Shown: in pieces, positions 44,335-56,452 of the stretch
Layout of the letters: each line of letters begins with the position of its first letter
Numbering within the stretch: the first letter of the stretch is position 1
NCBI GenBank assembly: GCA_037447655.1
Contig: JBBHKE010003332.1
Location: 124,001-188,000 of the forward strand
Direction: 5' to 3'
Source of the DNA: Zygnema cylindricum
Taxonomy: Eukaryota > Streptophyta > Zygnematophyceae > Zygnematales > Zygnemataceae
DNA: 64,000 nucleotides
Translations under genes and position numbers: made by a program
The notes under the pieces: generated by a model
Databases searched by the model: none
What the model saw: the letters and a program-made list of their open reading frames with translations, nothing else
What the model was told of the DNA's origin: nothing

Positions 44335-45912
44335 GTGTTGTCCACTCTCCTAAATAGTGCTGCTCACACTATTTATTTATTTGCTACACTATTTATGATT
44401 TTTGGTTTACAAGAAAAATGAGTGTGTTATTATTTGTTAACTCTAACAATGATGCGCAGTCCCTGTGAGGTAAGCAAGTTGAAGGTCACGCGAAAACATC
44501 TTGCCGTGATCAAAATCGAATCTCTCCTTAGATCGCTCGTCGTCACTACACAAAAATATTATTTTTCCGTACTTATCTGGCATAGCCGTAACCAAAATGT
44601 ACACCTATCATTGACGATTATCCTTAAATGTACGGAATGGAAGCGGTAACATCGGGCCAGGTCTACAACGCCCGAAATGGAAGGTCAATCTCCTGAGAAA
44701 TGTGGCAGAAGGGTCATCTGGCACGTTTCTGGCATCGGGAAAAGTTAAAAAATCCACTATCCGCCAGCTGGTATTTCGTACTTGCGTCCGGTTTTTCGTA
44801 CTTTCACAGGCTGGCTGAAAGCTCGACGAACATTTGTAGTCGGAATGGGCTTGCGATTTTGTCAGAAGGCGACTCGCATAATCGACAAAAAAAGTACAAA
44901 AGTAGACCTATTGCTTCATGTTTGGTAAAAGATTTGTTCAGTCTTGATTTAGTGTGGAAGACTTTATTAATAAAGTACGAAGATAAACCAGCCGAGAAAT
45001 GAAAAGCAGAAACTAAACTGTATAACTGAACGCGGTTCGAAGAAGACAAAAAACATATTCCGTACCAATCATATTATGGCCACGTCGTATGGACCACGGA
45101 AGCGGCTTGCTGTACGGAAACATCTGCATTTAAGCGGGAAATTTTTTAGTGGCATCATCCCCCTGGAATTTTTGTCGTATATCGAGGGGGCTCGTCCTTC
45201 GGTTCTACTGCTGGTCTGCGACTCCTATCACTGTTCAAAATATTCACCTTTTTCCGTACAGAATAGTCGATGATCCTGTACGGTACTGTACCGTGTCGTA
45301 TTCGAAATGGAATCGTTTCTCAGAGCCATGTGCACCGCATCTGGTGCGACATGACTCGCATCATTGCCATATTTCATTATTCGGACATGCATATTGTAAA
45401 ACTCGTAATGTAGACGTCACATCAGTACGGTACTGTACTATATTGGGCGTGGAGGCTACGTGTCCACTTTTGAAAGGTTCCGAAAAGGTGATGAAGCGCC
45501 AAATTGCTGCGTATTAAAAGTACGTATTATATGTTCACCAGATTTGGCATTTTCCGCAGCCAGGAAATCAGATACGCGCGGTCGGCGACATAATGGTTTC
45601 GTCGTTTGCGTCCTTTTCCCGCTTTCCCGCGCGCGTCAGGTCAACCCGTCGGCGGCCGACAAGTGGCAGTCACGTCGTGCGACGTAACTCAACAGATTCT
45701 CGTTCGTACCATTATGTACTTTCCGTACAGCAGTCACAATGTTCCTGGCTCCTGCGACTTACAACCGGCGTCCTTCACATATTACTTTTTTTCCATTTTC
45801 GAGTTTTTCTTTCCTCACGGTCGTCACTCCGAACAGTTTAAAATGAGCAGAAAAAAGCTTTCCCTAAAACCGTAACGCTCTCTCTCCCTCCCCCCCCCCC
45901 CCGAAAAGCGAC
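44335..45912. other. Upstream region of the transporter gene
   Basis: Mixed AT- and GC-rich DNA with frequent GTAC tetramers (for example 45276-45290 and 45415-45440) and a C-run at 45888-45902 just before the ATG. It may hold promoter and transposon remnants. No gene is supported. Confidence 0.4.
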
Positions 45913-48900
45913 ATGGCCGATTTGGCCGAAAAGGGCCTCTTCCCTCTCGACGCCGCCACGCGCCAGGCTCTCAAGGCGGACGCGGACGACTTGTACGGAC
46001 ATGAAGACGCCGGTGACGTCAGCCGTGACGTCAGCACTGACGTCAGCGAGGCGGAACGGCTGAAGGCGCCGCAGCATCTGGGGAGAGGTGAGCTCCCGGG
46101 AAAGAGGGGGGAGAGGGAGGGGGGGCGAGAGAGGGGGGAGAGGGAAGAGGGAGGAGGTGAGAGGGGAGGGAAAACAAATCAGGTTTCCATGTTGAAGAGT
46201 TGGGGTTTTTAATGTCCGAAATTTTATTTTTCTTATGCATTTTTCAAGGACCAATTAGGATCCCCCTTTTCAAACTTTAAAATTTGGAGCGTGTCCTAGT
46301 TCATTTTCCCATGTCTTGATTTGTAAGAATCTGGAAATGTAGTCTACTCTTTAATGAAAAAAAACAAAAAAAAAAGAAAAAATTGTTCCTTTTCTTTTTT
46401 TCGATGTTGTGGAATCCGATGTACAATGGGCCAAAATGGGCAGTTGTGGAAGAGGAACAGTTGGTGCCTCGAGGTTATATTGTAGAGAGCGAGCGAGAGA
46501 ACATGGACAATGTGGGATGCTTCATTCCCACATCGTTATCGTTTGGAAGGTCTATTATGCCATGGAGCCACTTTCATGCTCAATGTGGTACCAATGTCCA
46601 ATGCCCAATGTTGCATGTTCAATGTTCAATGTGCAATGGCCACTAAACTCCAATGGTGCCATTCCCAACGCCAATGGCCGATTCCCACTGTGTAATGTGT
46701 AGTGTCCAATGGCCAATTTCCAACGTCTAATGTTTATTTTGCAAGGACCAATTAACAATGACCAATGTCCATTTTCCAATTTCCAATGTCCATTTTCCAA
46801 TTTCCAATGTCCATTTTCCAATGTCCATTTTCCAATGTCCATTTTCCAATTTCCAATGTCTATTTTCCATTGTCCAATGTCCATTTTCCAATTTCCAATG
46901 TCTCTTTTCCAATGTCCAATGTCCATTTTACAATTTCCAATGTCCAATGTCCATTTTCAAATTTCCAATATCTATTTTCAAATTTCCAATGTCCATTTTC
47001 CAATGTCCAATGTCCATTTTCCAATTTCCAATGTCCATTTTCAAATTTCCAATGTCCATTTTCAAATTTCCAATGTCTCTTTTCAAATTTTCAATGTCTA
47101 TTTTCCAATTTCCAATGTCCATTTTCCAATTTCCAATGTCTATTTTCAAATTTCCAATGTCATTTTATAAGTTTTCAATGTCCAGTATCCGTTTTTCAGG
47201 GTACCAATCTATTTTTAATTTCCAGTCCGTTTCCAGTATTCCATTTCGTTTTTCCAATTTCCAATGCATTTTCAATTTCCAGTAGTCCCGTTTTCCAATT
47301 TCAATGTCTCTTTTAAAGACGGGGCAGGGATTCAAACCATATCCGGTGCGGTAGCTTCCGTCCGGACCATCCCGTCTGCACCATGCAATGCTTATTGTTG
47401 AAACCAATCACCATCGCCAAGTCTTTCATGTCCAGTCCTATGTCCCACACCGCCCGTGCTCTTGGTTCTCTTCCCTAAAAAGTCCACCTCGCTTACTCCT
47501 CTTCTCCTCTCCTCTCCTCTCTTCTCCCCTCCCCTCGCCTACTCATCGTCCCTCCTCTCCTCTCTTCTCCTCTCCTCTCTTTTCCTCTCTTCTCTCCTCT
47601 CCTCTCCTCTCCTCTTTCCTCTCCTCTCTCTCCTTTTTTCACCCTTCAAGTGCAGGCGGATGGCTACCTGCCACGTGGCACTTTGTGACTGCTCTGGCGA
47701 ATCCTGGAGCCCTCTTCTCTCTCCCCTATTCACTCAGCCGTCTGGGATGGACCCTCGGTCTCTTTTTCTTTTTTTTGAGTGGCGCCGTCATGATCTATGC
47801 CTCCGTTTTACTGGCATCTCTCAACACGTACAAAGAACGCCGTCACGCCAGAATGCGAGATATCGCATTGGATATCTTCGGTATGAAGAATTTGTAGTTT
47901 TTGAAAGCTTTTTTTGAAGTTCTTTTGAAGTTTTCTGAAGTGCCTTCGAAGTTTTTTGAAGTGTTTTTGACGTTTCTGTCCGTTTTTTCGGGGGTTTTCT
48001 GGGTTTTTTTTGGGGCAGGGATATTTTCAGGACGTTTTCAGAGTTTTTTTTTTTTTCTTGGGTTTTTTCTGGGTTTTTCTATAATGTTTTTTTGGGATTT
48101 CTCCAAATTTTTATATTTGTCTTCAAGTGGTTTTCTAAGATTTGAAAAACGAGGTCTCGGATGTTTGTATTGGGTTTTGTTTCGAGTTTCTCTTTCGATG
48201 TTTTAGGAGCTGCAACAATGTTTTGAGACTGTTTTGTTATTTTAAAACAAAATCATTGTAGGAAATATGTATTGTTCTTTCTTCAGATTCCATAAGGTTG
48301 TAGCAATTTGTAGCTGAGTTTGTTTTTCTTAGAACAAAATTTGTTCCAAACCTATGATAGTATGGGTGAGGACATGAGGTTTTGAGGAAAACGTTTACCT
48401 GAAATAGGCATATTTGTCATTCGGAAAGCTATTTCACAAAATAATAATCACGATGTTGTTTCTTCAATTACAAAGAAACCTTTTGAGGAGTTTCATAAAC
48501 ACTTTTTGGTTTCACAAATTCACAAATCTGTAAATTTTTTAACGAATTTGACCTAATTGTGATTTTGTGAGCTTCACTCTTGGTCTCCAATCCACGCACG
48601 AACTTGAGCTAAAAAAGAAACGAAACAAAAACAACTAAAAATGTTTTATATCCTTTGTAAGTTTATTCGACTGTTTTCTTTTGGCGTCTCTAAGAAACAA
48701 CAAAGATATTGGTTTTTTCACATTAATGTTATTGATATTATTGATATTATTTCGGTGAATATGGCAGGAGCTCGTGGGTCCCTTATTGTCCTGGTGTTGC
48801 AAATAGTGTCTGGATTTGGATGCCTCGTTATTGCGGCCACATTAGCTGGAGAGGGCATGCAGGTGGGTGGTGATAAAATTGACAATGGCGAATGTTCAAT

Positions 48901-51900
48901 TGTTACTATGCTCAGTTTTATTGCATTATGTTTATGTGTCCATTAGTCAACATTGTGCAATGGTAGTAAATATTTTTTAGTCAATGGTAGTTAATATTTT
49001 ATGGTCAATGTTAGTCAATATTTTAAAACCTTTTTGGGCTCGGCGATGTTGTTCAATAGTACATCTTGAATTGCTATTAGAGTTACTAACACTAATTCCG
49101 TCCCTGTTCACCCTCTGAACACAAAACAACGTTATTAATACTAAAAACGATTCACGGTGTTGTAAATGTTTAAGGTCAATATTTGGCAATGGTACACTAC
49201 CCATTGTTATTAGCATTAAGGATTTATCACTTGTAATGCAAAGCTAGAATATATAATACTAATTTAGTGCAAGGAGACTTGGCAAGTTGTAGTCCACTCC
49301 CCTAAATAGTGTTTTTCAGACTTTTTAATGATTTTCGGCCCAAAAAAAGTCGCGACCGAATTAGTGTTAACTCTGATAACGACGGCCCATGATCAGCAGT
49401 AAGCTGTCAACAATCATTGCTAAATGCTGTGGTGAATGGTCAATGCTCAATGATTAGTGGTCCTCAACGTGTCAATGAAAAAAAATAAACATGTTACTGT
49501 TAAAAAGGATGGAACATACTCTATTTAATGGCCAATGTTGTTAAATGTTCGACACCAGATGTTCAATGTTTGTTCAATCTTCCGAGTTCAACACTAAGCT
49601 TTAATTATTAAAGGCTAAGTTTGATTATTAAAGGCTGAGTTTCAGTTATTAAAGGTCGAATATACAATTTCAACGTCCATTGAGAAGTCTCCATCGTCAT
49701 TATTCTCATCAAATGTTGTTGTGTTTATCGTCGATAATTTGACGTCCATGGTGTTCGTTTGTGATAAGTCAACATTTCATGTCTACTGTCCACTGTCCGA
49801 ACAATATTTTCATAAGAGTATAAATTTTGTATAATAGCAAACTAGAAGCAGAATTTCACCTTTTTATCTCAAATTTTCACTTTTATTGCTCAATTCTCTT
49901 CTTTGATTTCCAGTTTTAGTTTCATTTTTCAATTTTCAATTTTAAATTTTCAACTTTCAACTTTTCAAATTTTGTTTTGAGTTTCTCAATTTTCTAGTTC
50001 TCTAATTCCCGAACTTTCAATTTCCCAATTTTCCAATCCCCCAAATCCCCAATTTCCCAATTTCCCTATTTCCCAAATTTCCCAATTTCCTAACTTCCCA
50101 ATTTCCGAATTTCTCAACTTCCCAATTTCTCAATTTCCCATTTTCCCGATTTCCTAATTTCCTATCTCCCAAATTTGTCAAATTTCCCGAATTCCCAACT
50201 TCCCGATTTCCCAATTTCACAATTTCTCAACTTCCCAATACCCCAATTTCCCAGTTCCCTAATTTTCCAATTTCGCAATTCCTCAATTTTCCAATTTCTC
50301 AATTTTTCCAATTTCTCCATATCCCGATTTCCCAATTAACTTTCCCAATTTCCAAATTTCTCAAATTTCTCAATTTCTCCATATCCCAATTTCCCGATTT
50401 CCCAATTTAGCAATTCCTCAATTTTCCAATTTCCCACTTTCCCAATTTCCCACTTTCCCACTTTCCCAAGTTCCCAATTTCCCAATTTATTGAGGTTCAC
50501 TATGTTTCTATTTTTGAAATTTGTGCAGTATTCCTTTCAATTGTACCACTTTGGCGAGGGTCCGAGACTGCAAGTCTGGATTGTTATTTTTGGCATATTT
50601 CAAATCTTTCTTTCGGCTCTTCCCAATCTCCACTCTCTCAGATCCCTCCATTTTGTCTCTACTGCTTGTCTTATTGTCACGGGAATCATTGCGTTTGGAA
50701 TCGCGTTAAATGAAGGTTAGTGAATAGTATAAAGAAAGAAACAAAATAAATGACTTGGTTTTAGTTTAGGCTTTAGTATATTGCGGTGTCACAACAATTT
50801 TTCTGTGATTGATAAAAGTTATCTAAATTGCAAAGTTTTTTTATAAAGAAAAGTCTTAAAGTCTTAAAACCTTCCGTCTTTCTAAAATCTTCCTCAAATC
50901 TTGCGAATTCTTAAAATTGAAATGAAAAATGTTTGGAGTGAATCTCGGTATTGAGTCTGTTTTATTTATATGGTTTTTAAAAACGTTTGCGAGGTTTTTT
51001 TTTTGGGCATACTGTTTGTGAGTTTTGAAAGTTTTCAACTTTCTTATCCTCGCTATTTCTTTTTTTTCATTTTTCCTTTTGTTCCGTTTTTCCTTTTTTT
51101 TCGGATCGAGAATGCCTCAACTTTCCTGAACGTTCTTTCCTTTTTTCCTGACCGTTTTTTTTTGTTGTTGTCAACTCTCTCCTCTCTCTCTCTCCCTCAC
51201 CCTCTCTCTCTCTCTCTTCGAAAATTTTAGGGTCTGACCGAGAGTTGAGAAAGTACGATGTACCGGGCAGTTTGGCGACAAAAGTTTTTGACGGATTTTT
51301 GAGTCTCTCCATTATTCAATATGCTTTCGGAACTAATATGCTGGTGGAGGTCCAGGTAATTTCTTTAAATATATTTAATTTTTAAATTTTATTTCTTTTA
51401 AACTTTTACTTGTTTCCTATTTTTTTCATCTTTTGGTTTCGTTGTCCGTTCAAACTGTTTTTTCGTTTTATTTCATTTTTTTTTTAACTTCGTTTTTTTG
51501 TTAAATTAATTCGAATATAACTCTAAAACAATAAAGAAGAATAAATATTCAAAAAGTATTCAAATGTAACCGTTTTCTCCCAGTTTCGCCAGTTGTCCCT
51601 CTCTCCCCTTTTTTTGTCCTCTTCTCTAATCCTCTTGTTTTTTTGTCCTCTTCTCCCTCTCTCCCCTTTTACGGTTCCATGTGCTGTAGGCCACCGTTGA
51701 AGACCCCCCCGTCTCCAACTTCTACAAGTCTCTCTCTCTCTCCTACCCTCTCACCCTAGTCCTCTACCTCCTTATTGCCATCGGGGGATATTGGGCATAT
51801 GGAAACGATGTCCAAAGTGATTCCCTCTCCCTCTCCCTCCTCCCTCCTCCCTCCTCTCTCCACCCTCTTCCTCTCCCTCCCCCCTCTTCCTCTCCCTCCC

Positions 51901-53403
51901 TCCTCTCTCGCCCTCTCTCTCTCCCTCACTCTCCCAGCTCCCTCTCCTCCCTCCCTCCATCTCCCTCTCCCTCCCCCTTTTTGCCATCATGTTTCTAATT
52001 TTATTTCTATTTTTTTGTTTTTAAAAACTTCTCCTTTCTTTTCCCCTTCTCTCCCTATTTTTTTTCTCCTTCCCTTCTTTCGTTGTTGTTATATCTTTTA
52101 CCTTGTCATCTTGTCTTTTTTTTGTTTTTTTCGTCAGTTTTTGTGTTTTTTTTTTTTCCTTTCTTAATTCTTACTTTTTTCGTTTTTTTGGATCTTTCTC
52201 TTTCTCTTTCTTTTTGTCTTCTATTTTGTTGTTTCTTTCTTCCCTTCCCTTCCTTTCCTTTCCCTTCCTTTCCCTTCCTTTCTCCAAATTATCTTCTTTC
52301 TTCACTTCCCTTCCCTTCAAATCACCTTCAAAACACCCTTCCCCTCTCTCCCTCCCTCCCTCCCAGACTACCTCCTTTTCTCCGAAGCTCGTCCGAAATT
52401 TTGGGTTCTCCTCGCGAACATTTTCGCGACATTTCTCTGCGTGTCGAGCTTCAACTTCCACAGCCACATTATTTTTGAGTACTACGAGACGAGGTTCGGT
52501 GACGTCACAAAGGATGCCTACGCAATGCGGAATCTCGGGAATCGTCTTTTTGTGCGAGGGTTTGTCATTTGCACGGTGGTGCTTGTGAGTGGGAAAGGGG
52601 AGTGGAGGGAAGGGAAGGGTTTTGGGATTGGGATTGGGATTGTTTTTTTTGGGGGGCCTTGAGTGGGAAATGGGAAGTGAAACACATTTTTTTTGTTTTC
52701 GGTTTCAGTTTGGTTTTGTTTTAGGTTTTGGTTCTAGTTTTTGTTTTTTTTTTTTTTTCCTTTGTTTCCGTCTTTGTTTTCGTTTTTTTTTTGGTTTTGG
52801 TTTTCGTTTTGTTTTCATTCCTGTTGTCGTTTCTGCTTTTTGTTTCTGTTTCTGTTTTCGGTTTCATTTTCGTTTCTGTTTCTGTTTCCGCTTTCGCTTT
52901 CGATTTTTATTGTCGATTCCGTTATTTTTTTCTTTGCCGTTTTTCTTTTTGTTTATTCTTTTCCATTTGCCTTCGTTTTTCTTTTTGTTTTGTCTTTTGA
53001 CTTCTACTTGGCTTTTTCGGAGATTTGCGAAAGGAAAATGTTTCTTATTCATAGGTTCAATGATTTAGTGGATATTTTAAAAACCAAAAAAAAACAACCC
53101 GAAACAAAAGAATGAACAAGAGCAACAAGCGAATGAAAAAAATGAATGAAAAAAAAAGTAACAATATGCAATTTTTGCATTTTTTTGTGGGGGGGGGGAG
53201 AGGAGGTTCGAGGGTCAGATCGCATGTTTGTTGCCATTCCTTACTGACTTCATCGGTGAGTTTTTTTTTTTTTTTTTTTTGTTCTTTGTTTTCGTTTTTG
53301 TTTTCGTTTTTTGTTTTGGTTTTGGTTTTCGTTTTGTTTTCATTCCTGTTGTCGTTTCTGCTTTTTGTTTCTGTTTCTGTTTTTCAAAAATGTTTGGGAT
53401 ACT

Positions 53404-53474
<71 letters not shown>

Positions 53475-53781
53475 TCCCTCTCCCCTCTCCCTCTCTCCCT
53501 CTCCCTCTCCCTCTCCCTCTCCCTCTCCCTCTCCCTCCCTTTGCAGCTTTAATTGGAGCCGGAGGATTGCTTCCCGTGGGACTCATTATTCCCATTCTCA
53601 TGTACACAAAAGTGGGTATAAACCCCCTTTAAGAAAAAAACCCTAATTTTGTGAAAAAGTAAATACCATTTAAAAAACTTAACAGTTAAACCCCAATTTT
53701 TGATCCGATACTTTACAATTAAACTTTGTAAGAATATTATAACTTTTAAAGTTTCCGAGAGTGGTTCTCTCCTTTCGTTTT

Positions 53782-53836
<55 letters not shown>

Positions 53837-55410
53837 TTTTTTTTTTTTTGTCTCCGTTTATCCATTTTTTCACTTTTCGTTTTTCATTTTTCATTTTCCA
53901 CTTCGTAGTTTCCGTTTCTGTTTCCGTTTTTCAATTTCCGTTTTCAATTTTAATTTATCTTTTGTTATTTTCAGTTCTCACACTCCGTTTTCAACTTTCT
54001 TTTCATTTTTTTTAGCGACTAACTAATAATATATTTTCTTTTCCAAATACCCAAATTAAAAAACCTTGTAAACTTAAAATGCGCCGAAATCGAATTTCGT
54101 CGTCACGTTTTCGTTTTAACCGAGTCTCACTACCTTCCAAAAACTAGTTTTACACCCCTTTTTTTTCGTCTTTTTCACCACTCCTTTTGTCTTCTTCAAC
54201 CCTCCTTTTTGTCTTTCTCACTACTCTTTTTTGTCCTTCTCTATGGTACAATTTTACCTTTCCCTACCGAAATTTGACTATGTACCGTGTGTTTTCTTCA
54301 CGTGACATTTGTCACAGGCTCATGACGTGACAGGATGGCAACTTTGGCTCAACTTTTCGATTGTCGGAGTCTTCTCGGTCATCGCTCTCGTGGGAGTGCT
54401 CGGATCGATACGGTATTGTCAATTTACAAACTCAAACTTGAATGCAATTACAACTAAAAATGCTAGTCATTCTATTTGTAGGAATACGGATCGTAAAGTA
54501 TGCGGAGATATTGATGCGAATAAAAATACGAAAATGCTAAATACGAAGTATGAAATGCAAAATACCAAATACGAGATATAAAATACGAAAACACAAAATA
54601 CGAATACGAAATATGAAATACGGACTCCATTAGAATGTAGACTTGTAATCACCAAAAATATTATATTTTTAAACGTAAATGTTTTTTCACAGACACAATC
54701 ACACTTCAATACAAAATACAAATACATATACAAATGCAAATATGCAAAAAGTAGGTGTACAAATACAAACAATATTTTAGATTCCTTGTTTTAATTTGTT
54801 TTTATCTTTTTTCGGGTTATGCAAACTACAAGTTTTCACATGTTTTTTTTCTTGGCTCTTTTTTCCTCTGTCTTTTATTTACAAGAAGTTAACTGCTCAT
54901 TCATTTTTTTGGTTGCATCGTTGCTTAGCATATAGAAGCCAGTTTAACAAAAAGAAATAGGATAAAACGTTTTTTGTTCGGTTTATCTTTGCGTATAACA
55001 AACATATATACCTTACATAGAACTAGAGTTTGTGTGAACTCGTTTTTTAGACGCACTTTATGTTAACGTTAAGTGGTTTGGTGTTATTATGTATTATATT
55101 GTATTTTTGTACATCACGGTTTGAATTGTATTACAATATGTACATACGGGATTGTATTACGTCTTACATTATATCGGGATTTAGGGTTGATACATCTCAT
55201 TTATTTTATTCGTACCTGTACACAAATTGGATTTGCCGATTTTATTGTCGAGAGAATTACGCTTTTTGAGGAATTGTAATAATAATTGTTTTCTTTTTGA
55301 ATCGGTTCTAAGTAACCGGTCAGGCTTAGGGTTGCAGGTTCATTATTGTGGAGGCGGAAGAGTACAGTGTATTCGCCAATTTATGTGTTCTTTGTGACCG
55401 TGACTTATGA
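45913..55410 (+). CDS. Amino acid/auxin permease family transporter, GABA transporter 1 (GAT1)-like
   Basis: Eleven exons join in phase with GT-AG borders: 45913-46087, 47656-47880, 48768-48862, 50529-50715, 51231-51355, 51690-51816, 52367-52584, 53219-53255, 53547-53611, 54318-54412 and 55338-55410. The product is 473 residues, near the usual ~450 for the AAAP GAT1/LHT-like group. A short hydrophilic N-terminus leads into the family signature (WHFVTALANPGALFSLPYSL, then GWTLGLFFFFLSGAVMIYAS, then RMRDIALDIFG). About ten further hydrophobic segments follow, with LPNLHSLRSLHFVS, GGYWAYGN and the late ALIGAGGLLPVGLIIPI. The end FIIVEAEEYSVFANL matches the family's usual C-terminus. It should be a membrane H+-coupled importer of amino acids or GABA. 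Substrate is inference. Introns are long and filled with minisatellites, MITEs and CT-rich tracts, so expression may depend on efficient splicing. Confidence 0.85.
46590..47310. repeat. Minisatellite in intron 1 of the GAT1-like gene
   Basis: Dozens of imperfect units mix AATGTCCATTTTCC and AATTTCC (about 21 bp as a pair). They translate to a spurious MSIFQFP repeat in all three forward frames. Looser relatives (CAATGGTAGT, CAATGTTAGTCAATATT) occur in intron 3 near 48940-49020 and 49430-49570. Confidence 0.85.
49060..49161. mobile_element. Short MITE-like copy in intron 3
   Basis: It starts TACATCTTGAATTGCTATTA and ends ATACTAAAAACGATTCACGGTGT. At about 100 bp it is roughly half the length of its relatives, so it is internally deleted. 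Confidence 0.55.
49193..49391. mobile_element. MITE-like copy in intron 3
   Basis: It starts TACACTACCCATTGTTATTA. The interior has TTTAGTGCAAGGAGACTTGG, CCTAAATAGTG and GATTTTCGGCCC. The right end is eroded (ACTCTGATAACGACGGCCCATGA). Confidence 0.55.
49870..50490. repeat. CCCAATTT-type simple repeat in intron 3
   Basis: Several dozen imperfect units of TTTCCCAA/CCCAATTT run up to 38 bp before the exon 4 acceptor. It is simple sequence, with no gene. Confidence 0.8.
51817..52366. repeat. Pyrimidine-rich intron 6
   Basis: CCCTCTC-type and TTTCTT/CCCTTCC-type tracts fill almost the whole intron between exons 6 and 7. Open frames across it are compositional. Confidence 0.7.
53403..53545. repeat. 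(CT)n / CCCTCT tract before exon 9
   Basis: About 60 bp of pure (CT)n is followed by CCCTCT repeats up to the TTTGCAG acceptor of exon 9. Confidence 0.85.
53786..53834. repeat. (TA)n microsatellite
   Basis: About 24 TA units followed by a T-run, in intron 9 of the GAT1-like gene. Confidence 0.9.
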
Positions 55411-56452
55411 CAACAATGATATATAGTAGTACTATGTATGGTAACAAATTGTTAATTTGACAGTCTATGACTAGGTTTTGATAGAAAAAGCACTCAAAAT
55501 CATCAGCATTAAACTATTAGTTAGTTCTCTATTTAGAAAAGCGATATTCGTCTTTAAGGTAAACAGACGAAAATGAGTGATCTGCAAAATAGGCTAAAAA
55601 GGGAGAAAAGAGAGATCAAGATAGTCTAGCTTTTGTCTTATTTATTTATTCATATTTGTTATTTAGAAAGACTTGATAGTCATCAACATAGCTTTAAAAA
55701 ATCTGATAAAGTCAACTTTCTAGGTGAGAGAGACTAGTTTTGACAAAGTCAATTTCCGTTATAATCTCCGTTAACACATGGAACTCGGGACCAACGTTTA
55801 CAAAACTTGAGAGAATGTAGAAGTTAAGATCAGTTAGATCAGTTAGATCTGTTCACAAGAAGACAAAAAGCTTGTTTTCAAACAACTGAAACCGTGACGA
55901 AAAGCCGTAATAAAGTTGAGGAAATGAAGATGTATTTTTTGAAGGTTTTACATCCTAAAACGTATCAAGTACTGAAGCACTTTTTTCCTTATATTAGTAT
56001 CAAGCACAAAGTTTTGGGACTAGCAGTAAAAGTAAATGTGGAAATGAAGTATACCACCAATTTGCAAAAAAAAAGTTGTTGCCGACAAGTTCAAAGAATC
56101 ATTTGAAAAAATCGCGTTTTCTTCATTAATAGTTTCACAAAAAAGAATTGAAGTATCAGTGACAATTTGAATCATCGACAACTAAAGACCTTAAACATAG
56201 ACAAAACCTTCTCAAGCTTAGAAACTCAAGAAAACCCTAAAACCCTAAAAAACCAAACATTGTACATCCTCTTCTCAAACAAAAAACCAACTACTTCTCT
56301 TTGTGACCTCATTTGAGGCACTTTTTTTCTAAGTTCTATAAAAGTTGTGGATGATTTAAAAAAACTACAAAACCAACTTTAAAAAATACTCAAAATACTC
56401 AAAATAGTATTCAAAATCGTACTCGAAAAGTAGTATATACAAGAGCCCCAAA
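55411..56452. other. Intergenic DNA between two convergent genes
   Basis: AT-rich sequence between the stop of the GAT1-like gene and the stop of the SULTR4-like gene on the other strand. No supported gene. It should hold both 3' UTRs. Confidence 0.5.

Noticed and set aside
46709-47316. Long forward frames encoding repeated MSIFQFP-type peptides
   Set aside because: They exist in all three frames because the underlying minisatellite has few stops. They lie in an intron and have no coding signature.
53112-53646. Several overlapping Ser/Leu/Phe-rich open frames
   Set aside because: They arise from T-runs and the (CT)n tract. The real exons here are 53219-53255 and 53547-53611.
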